NCBI GenBank assembly: GCA_009809945.1
Contig: WTPW01000060.1
Coordinates: forward strand, 642,513 to 706,512
Source: Gigaspora margarita
Lineage: Eukaryota > Glomeromycota > Glomeromycetes > Diversisporales > Gigasporaceae
Reading direction: 5' to 3'
DNA: 64,000 nt
The position numbers were made by a program, and so were the translations under genes. Of this stretch, positions 58,452 to 64,000 are shown piece after piece (the first letter of the stretch is position 1; every line of letters begins with the position of its first letter). The notes beneath the pieces are model-generated. The model had not been told where the DNA came from. It saw only the letters and a program-made list of their open reading frames with translations, and searched no databases.

Positions 58452-60036
58452 TAACTAATAGAATCTCAATTTTCATGAAAAATATTTTAAACTCGTGAAG
58501 ATATTAATATTTTAGTAAATTTAAACATATATATTTTTGCAAGTTTTTCCTATATTCAAATGCTTTCGAAAGCACTTTTTCAAAATAAACCTTCAAAATA
58601 TAACTAAGTTGATATAATAGTTATTTGAGAGTCTTCAGTTAAAATTTCATCAAAAACGGATTAATATTGATGAAGATATTTAGATTTTTCATTTGCAACT
58701 AGATTCGAATTTCTCTCAATTTTGGTATGTGATATATACGTTTTTAGAAATAAAAAAATCTTTCATTAAAGATATCTCTACAAGTTCTTGCCAAATTTGA
58801 TAAAAATTTTTCTTTGAATTCTACAAATATATAGAATACAAATAAAAAAAATTTTTATCGAATTTGGTCAAGAACTTATAGAGATATCTTTTGATAAAAA
58901 AAAAGCTGTGCCAAATAAAAAATAGCTATTATAAAATAAATATTTAACCAAATAACTTGAAATTTTAGAAAAAAAAAATTTTAACCTATACTATATTGAT
59001 TTATTAGTGCGCAGTAACTTGTTTTATTGAACTTGTGAAAATCTAGTCTGTGATGGTGATTTTTCTGTTTTTATCAAAATTGAAAATTTTAAAAAATTCT
59101 GAATCTGAAAACAAATTAAAAAATCATTATAACCTCATCAATATTAATCTATTTTTAATAAAATTTAACTAAAGACTTTCGAATACCTATTCTATCCAAT
59201 TACTTAGTCACGTTTTGAAGGTTTTCTTTGAGAAAGTGCTTCCGGAAGCATTTGAAGTTTAGAAGAAAATTTGCAAAAACCTATACGTCCAAATTTACAA
59301 AAACATTAATATTTTCACAAGTTTTTAATGCTTTTTTATAAAATTTGAGATTCTATTAGTCCATGATATGCGCTACAAGTCTTGTTATAAATTTTTTTTT
59401 AGATAGCATAGTAAAATTTCTTGTAAATTATCATCGAACAGTGGGTTATTTTGAAAACCAAAAAAAACATAACAAAGAAGCTATATAGAAATTGTTTATA
59501 GAAACTTTCATCAAAGATATCTCCATGAGTTCTTGACCAATTTTGATGAAAATTTTTTTATTTTAATTCTACGAATCTATAGAATTCAAATAAAAAAAAA
59601 TTTATTAAATTTGATCAAGAACTCATAAAGATAATATTAATGTTTTTAAAAGTTAAAATAATAATTTAGTTTTTAGCAAATTACTATAAAAACTTAATAT
59701 AATAATTGAATTTTTAGCAAATTACTTGATTTTAGAGATAGCAAAACTCTTAAAATTTGTGTAGATCAGTTATAACCTATATGAAAGATGTCTGGAGTCC
59801 TGATAAAGTTAGAAAAAAAATTTTTAAAAAAAATTTTTTTATAACTTTAATCCATTTTTTACTTAGTAAAAGGTCTGAAAAAGTGCATTTTGATTTTGAT
59901 TATGAGTAAAATTTCATGCCAAACAACTTTGCTTAGGAGCCCAAAGTAGGTTATTTAATAAGAAAAAAGGTTTTATATTGAAACCCCAAAAATTTTAACT
60001 TTAGTACATAGATAACCCATTTTTCTTACAAGGTAA

Positions 60037-60201
60037 GGGCCTTGCTATTTATTACGTAATATTTTTTACTTAGTATCTACTCTTATCTATGTATGGTATG
60101 ATCACTTTATCTATTTCAGATTGATTATAATAATATATAGATGTGATAACCACTCTGACCATATATCTATAGTAAAAACTATATAATAAATGACATGCCC
60201 C
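60037..60201. mobile_element. 165-bp PIF/Harbinger-type MITE
   Basis: 3-bp duplication TAA (60034-60036, 60202-60204). Ends GGGCCTTGCTATTTATTACG and (inverted) GGGGCATGTCATTTATTATA. The opposite palindrome arm has the empty site (AGGTTACCTTG at about 56878-56888). Family member of 62182-62600. Confidence 0.8.
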
Positions 60202-60472
60202 TAACCTACTTCCGCCAATTAAGTAAAGTTGTTTAGAGCATGTTTTTACATATGATTCTTATTTTAAAATCGGAAATATTTGTTTTTGATGAAGTTATAT
60301 TTTCGTTTTGTACAAAATTAGTAAAATTTTAATCTGATTTTTGTACTAACCTTTTCTTCTCTCTTTGTTCTATATTTCTGAAAAATTTAATTTTAAGTTG
60401 ATATGTAGACTTTGGAATATCATTTTTTCAAAATTAATAGTAATTTTATATGTTTTTTTTTATAATTTTATA

Positions 60473-60649
60473 AGGACCCCGAAATATACATAGATAGGTC
60501 AGGTATTAGTTTGCTTATTTTAGGAGATTTTTATGCAGATTTTTCTATTTTTAGTAATTTTTTGCTTATTTTGAGGTTTTTTTGCAGATCTTTCTATTTT
60601 TAGTAATTTTATAATTAACCTGACCTATCTATGTATATTTCGGGGTCCT
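60473..60649. mobile_element. 177-bp MITE with AGGACCCCGAAATATACAT termini, second copy
   Basis: Ends and length match 8170-8350. The 8-bp duplications ATTTTATA (60465-60472, 60650-60657) are identical. The opposite arm (about 56433-56456) reads through without the insert. Confidence 0.9.
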
Positions 60650-61097
60650 ATTTTATATATAAAAAATTTATAAACCAATTGTCAATTAATTATTATCTGT
60701 TATTTCTAAAAATTTAAGTATGATCTGCAATTTGCATTTGGAACAAAAATGGTAGCCCAGATTGAAATTAATATCTGGGCTAGCCCAATTGACAACTGGG
60801 CAAATTTGTATCTGGACTACAACATATATGTAAAATAATTTTAATATTTGTAAATTTAAATAAGGATAAATTAGCAGATAGCACTACTTGTCACCTTCTG
60901 CTACTAACAATGAGGATTCTTCAACAGAAGATGAACAAGTTGATGTTATTTTATCGTCTAGTAAGCGGGATCAAAAACGTAAGAGAGCTCCCACCATATC
61001 CTGCACTACTAAAAAGGACAAAGTCACACAAAGCCCTGTTTCTGTTTCTGATTCCATCAATTCACATACTTTCGATTCTAATGAAGAAGATTCGTAA

Positions 61098-61839
61098 TAT
61101 CCTGCAACAAAGCAGTATAATCTGCCTGTACCTTCCTCATCTTCAAGCCTTCTACCAACACAACCTCATTTTGAAGATACTAGTTATCATAAATAAAATA
61201 ATAATTTTTTTACTTTTTTTATTTCTCTATTTTTTTATTTTATTACATATATATATATATTTTTTATTTCTATTACATTTTTATATTTTTTTATTTTATT
61301 TTATATATATCTTATTTTTATTTTATATGTTTTTATATATTTTTATTTTTTATTCTTTTTTATGTTAATTGTATATTTATAATATTATTATTTTGATTTT
61401 TATTTAATATATTTTTTTTCGTTTGTCTTAATATAATTAAATACTTTAATTTTGTCAAAGTTTAATCAATTCAAATTAGTTTGAAATAGTTTAGTACTAT
61501 AAGTATCACAGCGATTTATTCTAATATTTTATCACATGAAAATATTACTTTTATTAAGTTTTATGTCATATTTTCGAATTATTCTAAAATAATTTGAAAT
61601 GTTTTATAAATATGCATTCTGAATTATTGTAAGTTTATTCAAAAACATGCGAAAAAATTTGCATAATATTTATTTTTAGGCCTTAAATTTTTATACTTAA
61701 TATCATTTAAATAATTTAATATACTGAACTTTAAATTTATAGGTTTTTACTTTATAGAATTTTATATGTATTTAATTAATGCGAAACATTTTAAACTTTT
61801 TTTAAAGTTTCTATACTGATTTAATGTTATTAGAAGATA
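61098..61839. other. 3' flank of the broken gene, T-rich
   Basis: No further gene. A T-rich tract with ATATATATAT runs (61250-61340) gives a Phe-rich ORF that is rejected. TCATAAATAAAATAATAA at about 61188 could serve as a polyadenylation region for the gene ending at 61097. Confidence 0.4.
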
Positions 61840-62181
61840 TACTTATTAACAAATAATCATTAGATTTATCAAAGCGTGGAATTATTTGAACATAATTTTT
61901 GATTGCTTCAATATCTACAATATTATATAATTCAGTTTTTTAAGTCTAGGATATTCATAATAATATGGATCATTTGTAGACTTAAAATCATATCACCGGA
62001 TTAATACGAGATTAAGTGCACTTTCTTCAGTAGTTTTGACATTGAGTAATAAATATATCTATAATTAAATATTAAATATTTAATATTTTATAAAATTTAA
62101 AAAAAAATAAAAATACAACAAATACCTGTTCATAACAAATTCCATCATCTGACAAATATTCTAATAGTTCTTCAGAATTTA

Positions 62182-62600
62182 GGGGCGTGCCATTTATCAC
62201 ATGATTTATACCATGGATACATGGGTCAGGGTGGTGATCACGTCTATATATAATATATATAATATATATATTACATTATATATAGTATATAAACTGTATA
62301 TAATATATATATAATATATATATTATGTTAATATTAAGTAACTTTTTTTCTACTAGTCCGTTTTAGATAATTTTACTACCAAAATGTTCGTCTCATCATC
62401 GAGACGAACATTTTGGCAGTAAAATCATCCAAAACAGACCAGTAGTTCAAGAGTTATTTAATATTATATATATATATATAATATATTATAAATATTAGTC
62501 ATTATATTAACCAATCAGAATTGAGATTAGGGTGATCACACCATACATGGATGGGGGTGGCTATTAAGTAAAAAATATTACGTGATAAATGGCACGCCCC
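62182..62600. mobile_element. 419-bp PIF/Harbinger-type MITE with a nested fold-back
   Basis: TTA at 62179-62181 and 62601-62603. Ends GGGGCGTGCCATTTATCAC and GTGATAAATGGCACGCCCC are a perfect 19-bp inverted repeat. GGTGATCAC occurs near both ends. A TATATA-rich core and a hairpin (62334-62463) lie inside. It interrupts the Plavaka remnant. Confidence 0.88.
62334..62463. repeat. Fold-back hairpin with TACCAAAATGTTCGTCTC core
   Basis: TTAAGTAACTTTTTTTCTAC... is mirrored by ...CCAGTAGTTCAAGAGTTATTTAA. The inner arms CCAAAATGTTCGTCTC/GAGACGAACATTTTGG pair perfectly around ATCATC. It belongs with 42337-42788. Confidence 0.7.
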
Positions 62601-64000
62601 TTATAGCAACTTTTACATTGCTATATCAGGCTTTGCTATAAAAATCTTTTGTTGCTTGAATTATAGACACATTTTTTAAAATTACTAAGCTATAATTTAA
62701 TTATATAATTATCTATATTTTTTTGGTTTGTTAGACTAAAATATTTAGTTAAATAATATAATAAATATTCAAGCCCAAAATGTATTTTAGAATTTGGTCT
62801 ATAATTTTTTAATTTGAGGTTAATAAATTGCTAAGCATTATTAAAACCAACTATCCAAATTAAATTAGTAAATTTAAAAGGAGTTATAGTTTTGAAATTT
62901 TTTGGTTTTCTTGATAATAATTTTAATGCAACAGCCTGTCTTTGAACCTATTTAATATAATTAAATTTAGTTAACTTTTATAAAAATATTATAAACATTA
63001 TTAAAAAATTTAACAATTATTACCATTTTCAATATTTGATCCTCTATATTTTGCTTATTAGTTAAATAATATAGTTTTTTAACAAAATCTTTATGAAGAC
63101 TTTCATAGGTTTCAGTAGAAAAACATTTAAAGAACCATATTTTTTAATTAAATTAGTAGTATGATAGACCCATGAATGTAATTTTGGAAACTTTAATTCA
63201 GAATTAGAATATGTATTAAAAAGTGCAATAAATTTTCAGCCCAATCTATTATTAGATTCTAAATAAAATAACTTATATTAATATTTGTTGATAAAATTAT
63301 TTAATTAAAAATTTTCAAATATTTTGGTTTAATTCGCAAGGTTGTGAACATATTTATATACCTCAAATCATTTAAGTCAGATTCAGTGAATTCCTTATAG
63401 CGACTTAAAATATATATATTATTTCAAACTTCATAAAGCTTCAATAACTTTTCTTAAATAGTTTTGCCAATATTCAGGTTATCCAAAACAAATATCATAA
63501 CCTTCATAATATTACGGCAGTAATTCTGACAAGTGATGAAATTCTATTTTTAAAAATCTTAAGACCCAGAAACCTTGGAATATTAGCTAACCTATTATCA
63601 ATTTTATCTAGAATTGAAGCACTATATTGTTCTTTTAATAGATCTAATGTAAAATTAATTTGTTGTTTAAATAATCCCAAATCTAAATAGTGCATTCTAT
63701 CAATTACAGTAGCTTCATAAATATTGATATCACTTAAATTAATAAAATAAAAAGTTAATAAAAAATTATATATTGTCATAAGAAATTCTAAAAAACTTGG
63801 TATAATTTGAAATAATTTGCAATGTTGCGATTTATATCAAATAAATTATTTATTGCAAAAGTGAATAAATTTAATTAATTTGAAATATTTTACATAATTG
63901 CAACTAATTCACAATATTAAATTTAGAATTATTTAAAATATATAATTTGAATAATTCTTTAAATATTTTTATCTGAATATTTTTAAATTATTTGTTATTA

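Larger units (their letters stand above)
57128..59801. mobile_element. Inner AGGACCCC-family palindromic element
   Basis: Ends AGAACCCAGAC+ATCTCT (split by a MITE) and (inverted) AGGACTCCAGACATCTTT. The interior shares long blocks with 4769-8874 (for example AAATAACCTACT, TTACAAGAAATTTTACTATG, AAACAAGTTACTGCGCA). Flanks ACTTTAAC and GATAAAGT are near mirror images rather than direct copies, so no ordinary target-site duplication is visible. Confidence 0.65.
56273..60824. mobile_element. 4.55-kb palindromic element in the last intron
   Basis: Ends TGTTGTAGCCCAGATGCAAA and (inverted) TGTTGTAGTCCAGATACAAA, with TATA on both sides (TA or TATA duplication). The arms are complementary almost throughout, with the centre near 58831 (TCTACAAATATATAGAA). 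The inner part, 57128-59801, is homologous to the 4.1-kb element at 4769-8874. Differences between arms are mostly separate later insertions: 57139-57317 and 58135-58451 on the left, 60037-60201 and 60473-60649 on the right. About 56706-56880 is left-only sequence. No ORF with a transposase motif. Confidence 0.8.
49360..61097 (+). pseudogene. Candidate host gene broken by a LINE and by a palindromic element
   Basis: Proposed exons: 49360-49498 (MSVKKHEAFLKKIADSG...), 55161-55300 (KQITLVEIKDMLIGL..., coiled-coil-like), an uncertain part at about 55410-55580 (LVEEQFKVAIKEYLIENEAD), 55876-56229 (KLVFVIFGETLLDPMNINAM...), 60882-61097 (acidic tail with KRDQKRKR, a probable nuclear signal, ending EEDS). 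Phases fit at the first, second and last junctions; the donor at 56230 is GTAAGT and the acceptor at 60880 is AG. The third exon lacks a clean join, and exon four carries several stops, so the gene looks dead. The first intron contains the LINE, whose target duplication duplicates the acceptor; the last intron holds the 56273-60824 element. I do not recognise the family. Confidence 0.45.
61860..64000 (-). pseudogene. Plavaka/Tnp2-like transposase remnant, continues past the window
   Basis: Minus strand, in several exons. The ORF at 63779-63504 has IYEATVIDRMHYLDLGLFK, IDNRLANIPRFLGLKIFKN and SLVRITA, then RNIMKVMIFVLDNLN (about 63500), the KFPKLHSWVYHTTNLIKKYG block with TETYESLHKDFV (about 63210-63090), VQRQAVALKLL after an intron (about 62950), and YYYEYPRLKK with IPRFDKS near 61990-61870. 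This set and order match the Plavaka-type (CACTA/Tnp2-related) transposases abundant in Glomeromycotina, by recollection. Stops and frameshifts occur in most exons, and a Harbinger-type MITE (62182-62600) splits the 3' part. The 5' end is outside the window. Confidence 0.7.

Noticed and set aside
61200..61368. Phe/Leu-rich ORF end as a membrane protein
   Set aside because: T-rich tract downstream of the gene's last exon; composition artefact.

Overview
This window reads as nuclear DNA of a fungus, most likely an arbuscular-mycorrhizal (Glomeromycotina) one. It is extremely AT-rich, packed with transposon relics, and has short introns (about 70-90 bp) with fungal-type splice sites. It carries a decayed Zn2Cys6 (fungal-type) zinc cluster and a Plavaka/Tnp2-like transposase remnant of a kind common in Rhizophagus-like genomes. 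The organism call is inference. There is no bacterial gene organisation, and I see no intact single-copy housekeeping gene.

Layout. 149-3276: decayed FAR1/MULE transposase gene whose 5' part is built from tandemly duplicated exon-intron modules. 3899-9170: ATCGATATATAT dyads, a 297-bp MITE, then a 4.1-kb terminal-inverted-repeat element (4769-8874) whose interior is a nested giant palindrome. 9171-11092: array of alternating hairpins, interrupted by a TTAA-flanked piggyBac-type element. 11.1-26 kb: degenerate tandem repeats, minisatellites, a second TTAA element, a long tRNA-headed SINE (17511-18221), a hAT-type MITE and an 848-base assembly gap. 26.1-28 kb: decayed Merlin-type transposase split by a TA MITE, then a viroplasmin/RNase H1-type ORF between inverted repeats. 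28.6-34.3 kb: minus-strand LINE split by two TA MITEs. 35.1-37.4 kb: minus-strand Zn2Cys6 remnant and a decayed CRESS-type Rep protein (rolling-circle endonuclease plus superfamily 3 helicase). 38-40.3 kb: 229-bp satellite hit by two DNA transposons. 40.8-44.3 kb: second hairpin array hit by a 1.9-kb SINE (itself carrying two insertions) and a MULE-type MITE. 46.3-47.6 kb: larger MULE-type element carrying GC-rich minisatellite cargo. 49.4-61.1 kb: a candidate host gene with five exons, broken by a full-length plus-strand LINE (49588-55150) and by a 4.55-kb palindromic element inside an intron. 61.9-64 kb: Plavaka-like transposase remnant with a Harbinger-type MITE.

The strongest overall signal is insertion history. 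At least fourteen nested insertions have target-site duplications readable by eye (8-bp hAT-like, TA, TTAA, TTA/TAA, 9-bp MULE-like, 12-15-bp LINE/SINE). Several can be checked inside the window, because a paralogous LINE or the opposite palindrome arm shows the empty site. The least expected content is the endogenous CRESS-type Rep relic and the giant hierarchical palindromes with AGGACCCC termini. Coding sequences are nearly all pseudogenic. Exon models were joined by eye from splice consensus and reading phase and are inferences.
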